Of a DNA stretch of 64,000 nt, positions 25,385 through 34,023 are shown in pieces; positions within the stretch are counted from its first letter, which is position 1; each line of letters opens with the position of its first letter. The stretch is from Halalkalibacter sp. APA_J-10(15) (GTDB lineage Bacteria; Bacillota; Bacilli; Bacillales; Bacillaceae_D). A program made the translations under genes and the position numbers. The stretch is taken from NCBI RefSeq assembly GCF_023017105.1, contig NZ_JALKEV010000011.1:62001-126000 (forward strand), read 5' to 3'. Below the pieces are notes generated by a model that saw nothing but the letters and a program-made list of their open reading frames with translations, searched no databases and had not been told where the DNA came from.

Positions 25385-26110
25385 ATGGTGAAAAATAAAT
25401 TTCAAATGATTTATGAACAAATTGCAAAGGAAATACAAAATGGAACGATTAAGGCGGGGGAGTATCTCCCGTCTGAGCATGAATTAAGACAGCAATACCA
25501 TACATCACGTGAAACGGTACGTAAGGCTTTGAAGCTCTTATCGGAGCAAGGCTATATTCAAAAAATGCAAGGAAAAGGATCAATCGTATTAGATGTTTCT
25601 AAGTTCAACTTCCCGATTTCTGGACTTGTTAGCTATAAAGAAGTTTCGGAAAAGCTTGGACACCGTTCAAAAACGATGGTCATATCATTACGAGAAATAG
25701 AGCTAGATGCATCGTTAAAAGCTGAGTTTTATTTAGATGAGAGTGCTAATGGAGCCGTATGGGAACTCGTTCGCATTCGTGATATAGACGATGAATCGAT
25801 TATTTTAGATAAGGATTATTTACTAACGTCGATAGTTCCAGATTTGACTGAAGAAATTACTGAAGATTCTTTATATGAATATATTGAGTCAGAATTAGGC
25901 TTAGCGATTAGTTTCGCGAAAAAGGAAATTACCGTTGAAATACCAACTGAGGAAGATCGGACGTTACTCGATTTAGAAGACTATTCGCTCATTGTAGTTG
26001 TTAAAAGTCATGTCTATTTAGAAGATACGACTCTATTTCAATTGACGGAGTCACGGCATCGGCCTGATAAATTTCGCTTTGTTGACTTTGCACGTAGAAG
26101 GCAATGGTAA
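25385..26110 (+). CDS. treR: Trehalose operon repressor, GntR family (HutC subfamily)
   Basis: 241 aa. N-terminal winged helix (1-70) with EYLPSEHELRQQYHTSRETVRKALKLL, followed by a UTRA ligand domain (about 90-235). It closes the tre operon, 20 nt after treA. By family it binds TTGTATATACAA-type operators, two copies of which flank the operon promoter, and releases them on binding trehalose-6-phosphate. The ribosome site before ATG 25385 is weak (GGGTGATGA), and the next codon GTG is an alternative start. Confidence 0.92.
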   Translation: MVKNKFQMIYEQIAKEIQNGTIKAGEYLPSEHELRQQYHTSRETVRKALKLLSEQGYIQKMQGKGSIVLDVSKFNFPISGLVSYKEVSEKLGHRSKTMVISLREIELDASLKAEFYLDESANGAVWELVRIRDIDDESIILDKDYLLTSIVPDLTEEITEDSLYEYIESELGLAISFAKKEITVEIPTEEDRTLLDLEDYSLIVVVKSHVYLEDTTLFQLTESRHRPDKFRFVDFARRRQW

Positions 26111-26177
26111 GCAGAATATTCGTCTTTTGGATCACCTTCTTTTATAATAAATGTTAATAGAATGGAGGGATGCTTGT

Positions 26178-26657
26178 ATGAGTATTCATCAATTTACTGT
26201 GAACAAATCAAACGGAGAAGAGCAATCACTAGAGGTCTACAAGGGGAGAGCTTTACTCATTGTCAACACGGCGACGAAGTGTGGGCTAGCTCCACAGTTT
26301 GAAGGTCTTGAAGAGCTATATCAGCGCTACCATGAGCAAGGCTTTTATGTGTTAGGTTTTCCAACGAATCAATTCATGAATCAGGAGCCTGTTGCTGATA
26401 TAGATATGACTGAAACGTGTAAATTGAATTTCGGTGTGACTTTTCCACTGTTTGCTAAAATTCAAGTAAATGGATCAGAGGCTCATCCACTTTACTCATA
26501 TTTAAAGCAAGAAAAAAAAGGACTTCTTAGCTCAGATATAAAATGGAATTTCACAAAGTTTCTTGTTGATCAAAAAGGGCATGTTGTTGAGCGCTATGGA
26601 CCACAAGTGAAGCCAGAAAAAATAGAAGATGATATTAAGAAGGTATTAAAGGTATAA
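26178..26657 (+). CDS. Thioredoxin/glutathione peroxidase family protein
   Basis: 159 aa; ATG 26178 is chosen because GGAGGG lies 8 nt upstream, and the in-frame ATG at 26151 lacks a site. Reduces peroxides, in bacteria usually with thioredoxin as donor. Catalytic residues: Cys35 in VNTATKCGLAPQ (Cys rather than Sec), Gln in GFPTNQF, Trp in KWNFTKF. FGVTFPLFAKIQVNG is the family core. Single-gene unit with its own terminator, similar in size to BsaA/YkoX-type proteins. Confidence 0.92.
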   Translation: MSIHQFTVNKSNGEEQSLEVYKGRALLIVNTATKCGLAPQFEGLEELYQRYHEQGFYVLGFPTNQFMNQEPVADIDMTETCKLNFGVTFPLFAKIQVNGSEAHPLYSYLKQEKKGLLSSDIKWNFTKFLVDQKGHVVERYGPQVKPEKIEDDIKKVLKV

Positions 26658-26674
26658 TAGAGTCACTACGAATG

Positions 26675-26722
26675 AAGGGTTGTCTTAAAAGGTCCAAACA
26701 GACCGATTGGGACAACCCTTTG
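26675..26722 (+). terminator. Terminator after the peroxidase gene
   Basis: AAGGGTTGTC pairs with GACAACCCTT, with an inner GGTC/GACC stem. The trailing T-run is short (TTTGAT). Confidence 0.7.
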
Positions 26723-26801
26723 ATAGGTTAGGTTAAGTACACCGAAAATGATTAGATTGAACCTTTCAGTGCGTTGGAGCTAGACCATAGGAGATGATGA
26801 T

Positions 26802-28691
26802 GTGAGTATTTTGCAGGTAGACCGTTTAACGAAGTCATATGGAGATAAGGTTTTGTTTCAAGATATTTCATTTACAATAGAAGAGCAGCAACGAATTGGA
26901 CTCATTGGGGTGAATGGTACAGGTAAATCCTCGCTCATGAAAATAATAGCTGGAGTTGAAGGAGCTGATTCAGGTGAGCTCGTTCACGCGAAGGATTTTC
27001 AAATTGAATATTTGTCACAGCACTCTGAATTAGCAGAGGATCTTACGGTATTAGAAGAGATCTATGCTGGTGATTCAAACATCATGGTCACGATGCGTGC
27101 TTATGAGGAAAGCTTAATGAAATTTGAGAGAGAGCCAGCAAACGAAGCATACCAAAAAACGTATATAAAGTGGCAACAGAAGATGGATGAGGTGGAAGCG
27201 TGGGAAGCGAACACCGTTGCTAAGACGATTTTGACCAAGTTAGGTGTGCACGATTTCCATTTAACAATTGGTCAATTGTCAGGTGGACAGAAGAAACGTG
27301 TGGCGATTGCGAAGGCGCTCATTCAACCAGCTGATTTGCTATTGCTTGATGAGCCGACTAATCACCTTGATCATGCTTCGATTGAATGGTTAGAAGGGTA
27401 TTTGGCGAATTATAAAGGGGCGATTGTATTAATTACTCACGATCGTTACTTTTTGAATCGTGTGACCAATTATATGTTTGAGTTAGATCAAGGTTCTTTA
27501 TTTGTCTATGAAGGAAACTATGAGCGCTTTCTTGAGAAGAAAGCGGATCGCCAAATGCAAGCAGAAAACAAGGAGCAGAAACGCCAAAATTTATTAAAAC
27601 GTGAGCTGGCATGGTTAAAGCGCGGCGCTAAGGCTAGAACAACAAAACAAAAGGCACGTATTCAGCGCGTAGATCAAATAAAAGAAGATGCGTATGAGTC
27701 CGTTCAGCGTGAGTTTGATTTTGCGATTGGTTCGAGAAGATTAGGAAAGCAAGTTATTGAACTAAAAGCTGTCTCTAAACAATTTGCCAATCAGCAGATA
27801 GTAGATTCATTGAATGAGCTTATTATTCCCGGCGAACGAATAGGCATTGTCGGAGCAAATGGAACGGGGAAGACGACGCTATTAAACATGTTAGCTGGCA
27901 GGAGCAAACCTGATTCAGGAGAGGTATTGTTTGGGGAGACTGCTCATATCGGCTATTACACTCAAGAGGATAAAGAGATTAATGGAGATCTTAGAGTCAT
28001 TGACTATATAAAAGAAATTGCAGAGGTTGTTTATACAGCGGATGGCACACAAATTACAGCCGAGCAAATGCTTGAGAGGTTTTTATTCCCGCGCTCAGGT
28101 CAATATACGTATATTAGGCGCTTATCGGGTGGAGAGAGACGTCGCCTATATTTATTGAGGGTATTAATGGAGGAGCCGAATGTACTGTTTCTGGATGAGC
28201 CGACAAATGATCTTGATACAGAGACACTTTCGGTATTAGAGGATTATTTAGAGCAATTTCCAGGTGTCGTCATAACCGTTTCCCATGATCGCTACTTTCT
28301 AGACCGAGTCGTTGATCGTCTGCTTGTGTTCGAAGGTAATGGAAAAGTGTCGAGATTTCAAGGTCATTACTCTGATTATTTAGAAGTTCAGAAGGACGTG
28401 GAGGAGCAAAGGAAGCGAGTAAGTACTCCAGAGCCAAAAAAGGAAGAGAAGCCGAAACCTAGAAAGAAGCTATCGTATAAGGATCAGCTTGAATGGGATC
28501 AAATTGAGGAACGAATTACGAAGCTAGAGCAACAGGTTGAGGAGATTGAGGAAGCCATTGAGGGTGCTGGTAGTGATTTCGGGAAAATTCAGCCACTATT
28601 AAAGGAAAAAGAACAAGTAGAAGCGGAATTAGAAGCGGCAATCGAGCGATGGACGGAGCTGTCATTGTTGCTTGAAGACCTGCAACAATAA
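26802..28691 (+). CDS. yfmR: ABC-F family ATPase (YfmR/Uup-like)
   Basis: Soluble ribosome-associated ATPase with two ABC domains and no membrane segment, 629 aa, the same length as YfmR. Domain 1: Walker A GVNGTGKSS, signature LSGGQKKRVAIAKAL, Walker B LLLDEPTNHLD. The P-site-tRNA interaction motif linker (about 240-320) is rich in Arg/Lys. Domain 2: GANGTGKTT, LSGGERRRLYLL, LFLDEPTNDLD. The C-terminal coiled coil (about 555-629) marks the Uup/YfmR branch. GTG start with GGAGATGATG upstream. YfmR is known to assist EF-P in resolving ribosome stalls; the same role is inferred here. Not an antibiotic-resistance type by architecture. Confidence 0.9.
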   Translation: MSILQVDRLTKSYGDKVLFQDISFTIEEQQRIGLIGVNGTGKSSLMKIIAGVEGADSGELVHAKDFQIEYLSQHSELAEDLTVLEEIYAGDSNIMVTMRAYEESLMKFEREPANEAYQKTYIKWQQKMDEVEAWEANTVAKTILTKLGVHDFHLTIGQLSGGQKKRVAIAKALIQPADLLLLDEPTNHLDHASIEWLEGYLANYKGAIVLITHDRYFLNRVTNYMFELDQGSLFVYEGNYERFLEKKADRQMQAENKEQKRQNLLKRELAWLKRGAKARTTKQKARIQRVDQIKEDAYESVQREFDFAIGSRRLGKQVIELKAVSKQFANQQIVDSLNELIIPGERIGIVGANGTGKTTLLNMLAGRSKPDSGEVLFGETAHIGYYTQEDKEINGDLRVIDYIKEIAEVVYTADGTQITAEQMLERFLFPRSGQYTYIRRLSGGERRRLYLLRVLMEEPNVLFLDEPTNDLDTETLSVLEDYLEQFPGVVITVSHDRYFLDRVVDRLLVFEGNGKVSRFQGHYSDYLEVQKDVEEQRKRVSTPEPKKEEKPKPRKKLSYKDQLEWDQIEERITKLEQQVEEIEEAIEGAGSDFGKIQPLLKEKEQVEAELEAAIERWTELSLLLEDLQQ

Positions 28692-28708
28692 AAGCTTGTA
28701 TGATAAAG

Positions 28709-28746
28709 TAGTAGTGACTGTTTATGAATGGTCACTGCTTTTTTTG
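28709..28746 (+). terminator. Terminator after yfmR
   Basis: AGTAGTGAC pairs with GTCACTGCT around a loop of about 11 nt, followed by TTTTTTT. Confidence 0.85.
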
Positions 28747-28767
28747 AATGTTTTTAAAATATAATGA

Positions 28768-28796
28768 TTGATTTTGAGTGGTTTTGACTGTATACT
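28768..28796 (+). promoter_or_regulatory. SigA promoter of the fructose operon
   Basis: -35 TTGATT (28768-28773), 17-nt spacer, -10 TATACT (28791-28796). Transcription starts about 15-20 nt before the fruR start. The spacer contains GAGTGGTTTTGACTG, a possible operator half-site. Confidence 0.6.
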
Positions 28797-28819
28797 ATTA
28801 CATATAAGAGGTGATGATC

Positions 28820-29575
28820 ATGTTAGTGATCGAGCGTCAAAAGAAGATTATTGCGATGGTACAAGAAGAGGAAACAGTGAAAATTCAAGAGATTATGGAT
28901 GTAACAGGAGCTTCAGAGTCTACTGTCCGTCGTGATTTAATGGAGCTTGAACGAGCAGGTAAATTAAAGCGATTACATGGAGGTGCTACATTACCTCAAA
29001 ATAAGCTAGTTGAGCCAACAATGGAAGAGAAAACAGCCAAAAACAGTCATGAAAAAAGACAAATTGCGAAAAAAGCGGCATCATTTGTAGCAGAGGGTGA
29101 TTGCATCTACTTAGATGCAGGTACGAGTACGCTCGAAATGATTCCTTTCTTAAAGGGAAAAGACGTCGTTGTTGTGACAAATGGCTTAATGAATATTGCA
29201 GCACTACTTGAGGTAGGCATTAAGACACATGTCATCGGCGGTTATGTGAAGTCTGGGACGAGTGCATTCATAGGCAGAAGTGCAATAAAGAATTTGGAAA
29301 TGTTCCAATTTGATAAAGCGTTTATCGGTGTGAATGGTGTTAGCTTAAAAGGTGAGTGTACGACACCAGATCCTGAGGAAGCGTTTATTAAGGAATACGT
29401 CATAGAGCGAGCACAGCAAGCAATTATTCTAGCTGATCATTCAAAGTTCGGTGAAGTTTCCTTCTCGACATTCGCTCATATTCAAAACGTGATGATTGTA
29501 ACGAGCGAGCAAATCGATGACACTTACTATCATGAATTAAAAGCTCAAACAGCATTAGAGGTGGTGACATTATGA
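28820..29575 (+). CDS. fruR: Fructose operon repressor, DeoR family
   Basis: 251 aa from ATG 28820 (AGAGGTG 6 nt upstream; an ATG at 28811 overlaps the ribosome site). N-terminal HTH with MDVTGASESTVRRDLMELERAGKLKRLHGGA, the DeoR signature, then a sugar-phosphate sensor domain (about 75-235) with DAGTSTLEMIPFL and GVNGVSLKGECTTPDPEEA. It is the first gene of fruR-fruK-fruA and overlaps fruK by 4 bp. Family knowledge: it represses its own operon and responds to fructose-1-phosphate. Confidence 0.93.
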   Translation: MLVIERQKKIIAMVQEEETVKIQEIMDVTGASESTVRRDLMELERAGKLKRLHGGATLPQNKLVEPTMEEKTAKNSHEKRQIAKKAASFVAEGDCIYLDAGTSTLEMIPFLKGKDVVVVTNGLMNIAALLEVGIKTHVIGGYVKSGTSAFIGRSAIKNLEMFQFDKAFIGVNGVSLKGECTTPDPEEAFIKEYVIERAQQAIILADHSKFGEVSFSTFAHIQNVMIVTSEQIDDTYYHELKAQTALEVVTL

Positions 29576-30492
29576 TTAGGACCGTTACGTTAAATCCAGC
29601 GATTGACCATTTTGTTCGATTAGAACAATTTGAGCTTGGTCACGTTAATCGTGCAAAAGCTGATCTTAAAGTGGCTGGAGGAAAAGGCATTAATATTTCA
29701 AAAGTATTAAAAAACTTAGGACACACAAGTGTGGCGCACGGATTGATCGGTGGATTTACAGGTCGCTTCGTGCAAGAGCAGCTTGAGCGTGATGGAATTG
29801 TCACAGAGTTCACAGCGATCAACGCAGATACGAGAATTAATATGAAAATTCAAAGTAATATGGAAACAGAAATTAATGGTGTTTCTCCCCAAATAACGGA
29901 GAACGAATTGAATGATTTAGAAAAAAAGCTTGGCCTATTACAAGATGGAGATTCACTCGTGTTAGCGGGTAGTGTTCCTGAAACGATGCCATCATCAATC
30001 TATGAGCGGTTGTTAACGAGAATAGATGGTAAAGATGTACAAGTCTTTGTGGATACGAGTGGAGCAGCGTTGCATTCTGTCATTGAAAAAAAGCCAACGT
30101 TTATTAAACCAAATCATTATGAATTAGCTGAGTTATTTTCAACGACGATTTCAACAAAAGAAGAGGCAATCCCCTATGTGAGAGAGCTTTTAAGTAAAGG
30201 CATTCAGTTTGTGCTTGTGTCATTTGCTGGGGATGGGGCGCTTTTAGGGACGGATGATGCGATTTATATGGCGAACGTTCCGACTGGGGAGGTCGTTAAT
30301 TCCGTTGGTGCAGGTGATTCAGTCGTGGCAGGTTTTCTGACTGCTTTAAGTGAAGGACAGCAAATTGAAAAGGTCTTTGCATTTGCCGTTGCTTCAGGGA
30401 GTGCGACAGCATTCTCGCAAGGCTTTTGCCAAAGAGAAGCTGTTGAGACATTAACAAAAGAAGTGTTTATTACAAAATGGGGGGATGAGTAA
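29572..30492 (+). CDS. fruK: 1-phosphofructokinase
   Basis: Phosphorylates fructose-1-phosphate to fructose-1,6-bisphosphate. PfkB/ribokinase fold, 306 aa. Signature 1 VAGGKGINISKVLKNLG (about 36-52) and signature 2 VNSVGAGDSVVAGFLTAL with catalytic Asp in GAGDS (about 248). ATG overlaps the fruR stop (ATGA), giving translational coupling. Next gene fruA delivers its substrate. Confidence 0.94.
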   Translation: MIRTVTLNPAIDHFVRLEQFELGHVNRAKADLKVAGGKGINISKVLKNLGHTSVAHGLIGGFTGRFVQEQLERDGIVTEFTAINADTRINMKIQSNMETEINGVSPQITENELNDLEKKLGLLQDGDSLVLAGSVPETMPSSIYERLLTRIDGKDVQVFVDTSGAALHSVIEKKPTFIKPNHYELAELFSTTISTKEEAIPYVRELLSKGIQFVLVSFAGDGALLGTDDAIYMANVPTGEVVNSVGAGDSVVAGFLTALSEGQQIEKVFAFAVASGSATAFSQGFCQREAVETLTKEVFITKWGDE

Positions 30493-30493
30493 A

Positions 30494-32356
30494 ATGAGAA
30501 TTTCAGAGCTGTTGAAAAAAGATACGATTGTGTTAAACATGAAAGCAACTGATAAGTCTTCAGCGATTGATGAGCTAGTGAGAAAGCTTGACTCTGCTGG
30601 ACGGTTAAATGATCCTTCACAGTACAAGAAAGCGATTTGGGAAAGAGAAGATCAAAGTACGACGGGAATTGGTGATGGGATCGCGATTCCTCACGCGAAA
30701 AGTGCCGGTGTTCAAACACCAGCCATTGCGTTTGGGCGTTCGTCAGATGGATTAAACTATGAATCGTTAGACGGACAGCCGACTCACTTATTCTTCATGA
30801 TTGCAGCATCGGAAAATGCGACTCAATCACATTTAGATACATTATCACGGTTGTCGACCTATTTAATGGATGAAGAGTTTCGCAACAAGCTTCTTGCAGC
30901 AACCTCAGAGGCCGAAATTGTAAAGGCCATTGATGAAAAGGAAGAGGAGCAATTGAAATCAGAAAAGAATCCGTCTTCAAGCTCTGACTTCCAGCTATTA
31001 GCGGTAACAGGCTGTCCAACAGGCATTGCGCATACGTATATGGCTGCTGATGCTTTGAAGGCAGAAGCAAAAAAGCAGGGAGTGACGATTAAGGTTGAAA
31101 CGAATGGATCAGGCGGAGTGAAAAATCGTCTGACAGATGATGAGATTGCAGCGGCTGACGCCATTATTGTTGCGGCTGATACGAAAGTAGATATGGCTCG
31201 ATTCAGTGGTAAACCAGTTATTCAAACAGGAGTGACAGATGGCATCCGTAAGCCTAATGAGTTAATCATGAAAGCGTTATCAGAAGCAGTGCCTCTGTAT
31301 GAAAGTGCAGAACGTGGCAGTCAAGCAAATGAAGGGTCGGGTGAGCGCCGCGGTTTCTATAAGCATTTAATGAATGGTGTATCAAATATGCTTCCGTTTG
31401 TTGTCGGTGGTGGTATTCTAATCGCGATCTCATTTATTATCGGGATTGAGGCGAGTGATCCGGATCACCCGAGCTACAATGCCTTTGCTGATATGCTCAT
31501 GACGATCGGTGGTGGCAATGCATTCGGTCTGATGATTCCTGTACTTGCGGCTTTTATTGCGATGAGTATTGCTGACCGTCCAGGTTTTGCTGCGGGTATG
31601 GTAGGTGGATTGATTGCTGCAACAGGTGGAGCTGGGTTCTTAGGTGGTTTAATTGCCGGTTTCTTAGCAGGATATGTCGCTTTATTTATGAAGCGTTTGT
31701 TAGAAGGGTTACCGCAATTTTTAGAAGGAATTAAAACCGTATTACTATTTCCGGTTCTCAATATCTTTTTGACAGGTATGGCGATGTTAGTGATCGTTAG
31801 TCCGTTAGCAGACTTTAATAGTGGTTTAGAATCGTGGTTGTCAGGTATGGGAACGTCGAACATGATCATTCTCGGAATTATTTTAGGTGGCATGATGGCG
31901 ATTGATATGGGAGGACCAATTAATAAAGCTGCGTTCACATTTGGAATTGCGATGATTGATGCTGGGAACTTTGGACCGCACGCAGCTGTTATGGCTGGTG
32001 GAATGGTTCCGCCACTTGGGATTGCCTTAGCGACGACTTTCTTTAAAAATAAATTTACGAAGCAAGAGCGTGAAGGTGGTAAGACAAATTACGTATTAGG
32101 ATTATCGTTTATTACAGAAGGAGCAATTCCGTTTGCCGCTGCCGATCCAGGAAGAGTGATTCCTTCGATTATCGTCGGTTCTGCTGTAGCTGGTGGATTA
32201 ACAGCCTTATTCGGAATCGGTTTACCGGCGCCGCACGGTGGAGCATTTGTTATTCCCCTTGTTTATGGAAGTCCGCTTGCTTACTTGTTTGCAATTCTAG
32301 TAGGAGCATTTGTTACAGCTCTCATGCTAGGAGTATGGAAGAAGAAAACGGTTTAA
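30494..32356 (+). CDS. fruA: PTS fructose-specific EIIABC component
   Basis: Transports fructose as fructose-1-phosphate. 620 aa from ATG 30494 (start MRISELLKKDTIVLN); the ATG at 30485 is an equally placed alternative. Domains: EIIA (1-150) with phospho-His67 in DGIAIPHAKS, EIIB (about 165-265) with Cys174 in VTGCPTGIAHTYMAA, EIIC (about 290-620) with eight or more membrane segments and GGPINKAAFTFG. Last gene of the fructose operon, starting 1 nt after the fruK stop. Confidence 0.94.
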   Translation: MRISELLKKDTIVLNMKATDKSSAIDELVRKLDSAGRLNDPSQYKKAIWEREDQSTTGIGDGIAIPHAKSAGVQTPAIAFGRSSDGLNYESLDGQPTHLFFMIAASENATQSHLDTLSRLSTYLMDEEFRNKLLAATSEAEIVKAIDEKEEEQLKSEKNPSSSSDFQLLAVTGCPTGIAHTYMAADALKAEAKKQGVTIKVETNGSGGVKNRLTDDEIAAADAIIVAADTKVDMARFSGKPVIQTGVTDGIRKPNELIMKALSEAVPLYESAERGSQANEGSGERRGFYKHLMNGVSNMLPFVVGGGILIAISFIIGIEASDPDHPSYNAFADMLMTIGGGNAFGLMIPVLAAFIAMSIADRPGFAAGMVGGLIAATGGAGFLGGLIAGFLAGYVALFMKRLLEGLPQFLEGIKTVLLFPVLNIFLTGMAMLVIVSPLADFNSGLESWLSGMGTSNMIILGIILGGMMAIDMGGPINKAAFTFGIAMIDAGNFGPHAAVMAGGMVPPLGIALATTFFKNKFTKQEREGGKTNYVLGLSFITEGAIPFAAADPGRVIPSIIVGSAVAGGLTALFGIGLPAPHGGAFVIPLVYGSPLAYLFAILVGAFVTALMLGVWKKKTV

Positions 32357-32368
32357 GATAAATAGGAG

Positions 32369-32402
32369 AGCACCCAACGCTGTATGAAGCGGCTTGGGTG
32401 CT
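32369..32402 (+). terminator. Stem-loop after fruA
   Basis: AGCACCCAA and TTGGGTGCT form a 9-bp stem with a 16-nt loop. No good T-run follows, so termination may be inefficient. Confidence 0.6.
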
Positions 32403-32555
32403 ATTGGGGTTATAGAAAATTATTCGTAAATAGCCAATTTGTGTTATAGTTAAAGAATTAATTAGGGGATTTAATTCCAATTTTTAAAAGTTAGGATGTT
32501 ACTGGGTAAACTAAGTATACTTTATTGTACCCTCTAATCGGTAAGGAGGAGAAAA

Positions 32556-33062
32556 ATGAAAATAGGGTTAGAATTAATGCGATTTATCTTATTGCTTTTT
32601 GTTGGCGGCACAGTTTTAAGCATTGTTACATTCTTTGTTTATTCACTTATTGGTATTGACGCTGAAAAATACTTATGGACTTCGTTTATATTTGCTCTTA
32701 TTTTCATATATATTCTATATAAAAAAAGAGGATGGGGTAAGGGATATATAGATAGTAGAGCGGTTTGGGTTTCGATCAGTGTAATCATTCTATTCATACT
32801 AGTCATTCCAGATAGGTCTCCAGAGCATCTCCATACAGTTAAATACATGTATTCGTACGGCTTTCCGTTTCAATTTTTAACGTTATATGGTGAAAATAAT
32901 GGTTCGAGTTTCTTTATTTCAAACCTATTTTCTGGAGGGGTTTCGAGTTGGGTTATGAACTCTCAAATTTTCGGTAATTTCTTCGTAGTTTATTTTGCTT
33001 TTCAATTTTTATTAAAGGTTCGAGAGAGGAAAGTACAGAATTTGGACTTAGAAAGGGGTTAA
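32556..33062 (+). CDS. Membrane protein of unknown function
   Basis: 168 aa, about four hydrophobic segments (near 8-30, 42-58, 70-88 and 135-155) and a loop of polar/aromatic residues (about 90-130) with repeated Tyr/Phe. Not recognised as a known family. GTAAGGAGGAG lies well placed before ATG, so translation is credible. It stands alone between the fructose operon and a nitrilase gene and ends at a family-3 hairpin terminator. Confidence 0.65.
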   Translation: MKIGLELMRFILLLFVGGTVLSIVTFFVYSLIGIDAEKYLWTSFIFALIFIYILYKKRGWGKGYIDSRAVWVSISVIILFILVIPDRSPEHLHTVKYMYSYGFPFQFLTLYGENNGSSFFISNLFSGGVSSWVMNSQIFGNFFVVYFAFQFLLKVRERKVQNLDLERG

Positions 33063-33065
33063 CAG

Positions 33066-33115
33066 TGAGGGTGCTGAAAAAGTAAAAGCAACTTTTTCAG
33101 TCCCTCGTTTTTCTT
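33066..33115 (+). terminator. Terminator built from a family-3 ACTGAAAAAGT hairpin
   Basis: GAGGGTGCTGAAAAAGT pairs with ACTTTTTCAGTCCCTC and is followed by GTTTTTC. Confidence 0.8.
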
Positions 33116-33184
33116 TAGTCTTTTAATGAATAGTATTATGATAAAATAAACATACACATATTAGTATAAGGTAGGCGAACGGAG

Positions 33185-33973
33185 ATGAAGGTTGCGATTT
33201 ATCAGATGGATATTATTGCGGGTGAGATTGAACAAAATCGTCAAAAAGTAGCGAACTGGGCAGAAGAGGTTTGTAAAGAAGATTCAGTGGATCTGCTTGT
33301 TTTACCAGAAATGTGGACCACTGCGTATACACTTCCACAACTTCAGCAATTAATTGATGAAAACAACGATGAAATGGAGTTCTTTCTAGCTGGATTAGCT
33401 CAAAAATATGAAGTGAATGTTATAGCAGGATCAATCGTTGTAAAAGAAAAAGGTCACTTTTACAACCGAGCTCTCGTCTATAATCGTCAAGGGGAGTTAG
33501 TATACCAATATGATAAGATTCATTTAGTGCCGATGTTAAAGGAAGACGATTATTTAACCGGTGGGCATAACAAGGCAGAAGTATTTGAATTAGAGGGACG
33601 AAAAATAGGATTGATCATTTGTTATGATCTGCGATTCCCGGAGCTCACAAGGTCTTTGGCCTTGGAGGGGGCGGAAATGCTTGTTGTTGTTGCAGAATGG
33701 CCTTTAGCTAGAGAGCAGCATTGGAATACGCTACTCAAAGCAAGAGCGATTGAAAATCAATTGTATGTCGTTAGTTCAAATCGTGTCGGTGCATATGATG
33801 GGGAGGAATTTGCTGGACAATCTCAAGTAATTAACCCGTGGGGAGAAGTCATCATTAGCGGTTCAGTTGAATGGGAAGAGACGTTGTTAGCCTCATTAAA
33901 CGTGGAAGATGTTCAGCGCATTCGACAGGATGTTCCAGTGTTTACAAGTCGAGTCCCTTCCTTATATAAATAA
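33185..33973 (+). CDS. Nitrilase-superfamily amidase (MtnU/YafV-like)
   Basis: Carbon-nitrogen hydrolase, 262 aa. Catalytic triad visible: Glu42 in LPEMWTTAY, Lys111 in YDKIHLVPM, Cys146 in IICYDLRFPEL. Pattern and length fit omega-amidases such as MtnU of the B. subtilis methionine-salvage cluster and YafV. These hydrolyse alpha-ketoglutaramate or alpha-ketosuccinamate formed by transaminases. Here it is a single gene with its own terminator and is not next to mtn genes, so the physiological substrate is uncertain. GAACGGAG site before ATG. Confidence 0.87.
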   Translation: MKVAIYQMDIIAGEIEQNRQKVANWAEEVCKEDSVDLLVLPEMWTTAYTLPQLQQLIDENNDEMEFFLAGLAQKYEVNVIAGSIVVKEKGHFYNRALVYNRQGELVYQYDKIHLVPMLKEDDYLTGGHNKAEVFELEGRKIGLIICYDLRFPELTRSLALEGAEMLVVVAEWPLAREQHWNTLLKARAIENQLYVVSSNRVGAYDGEEFAGQSQVINPWGEVIISGSVEWEETLLASLNVEDVQRIRQDVPVFTSRVPSLYK

Positions 33974-33978
33974 TATAC

Positions 33979-34020
33979 TAAGAAAAAGCAAGGAAGTTTA
34001 CGCCCTTGCTTTTTCTTATA
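33979..34020. terminator. Bidirectional terminator between nitrilase and ptsG
   Basis: TAAGAAAAAGCAAGG and CCTTGCTTTTTCTTA are fully complementary, with T-runs on both strands, between two convergent genes. Confidence 0.9.
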
Positions 34021-34023
34021 TAG

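Noticed and set aside
30264-30719. 151-codon minus-strand frame across fruK/fruA
   Set aside because: Antisense to two conserved genes and without an initiation signal.
31474-31938. 154-codon frame opposite fruA
   Set aside because: Shadow of the EIIC domain; Pro/Lys/Ile-rich with no ribosome site or motif.
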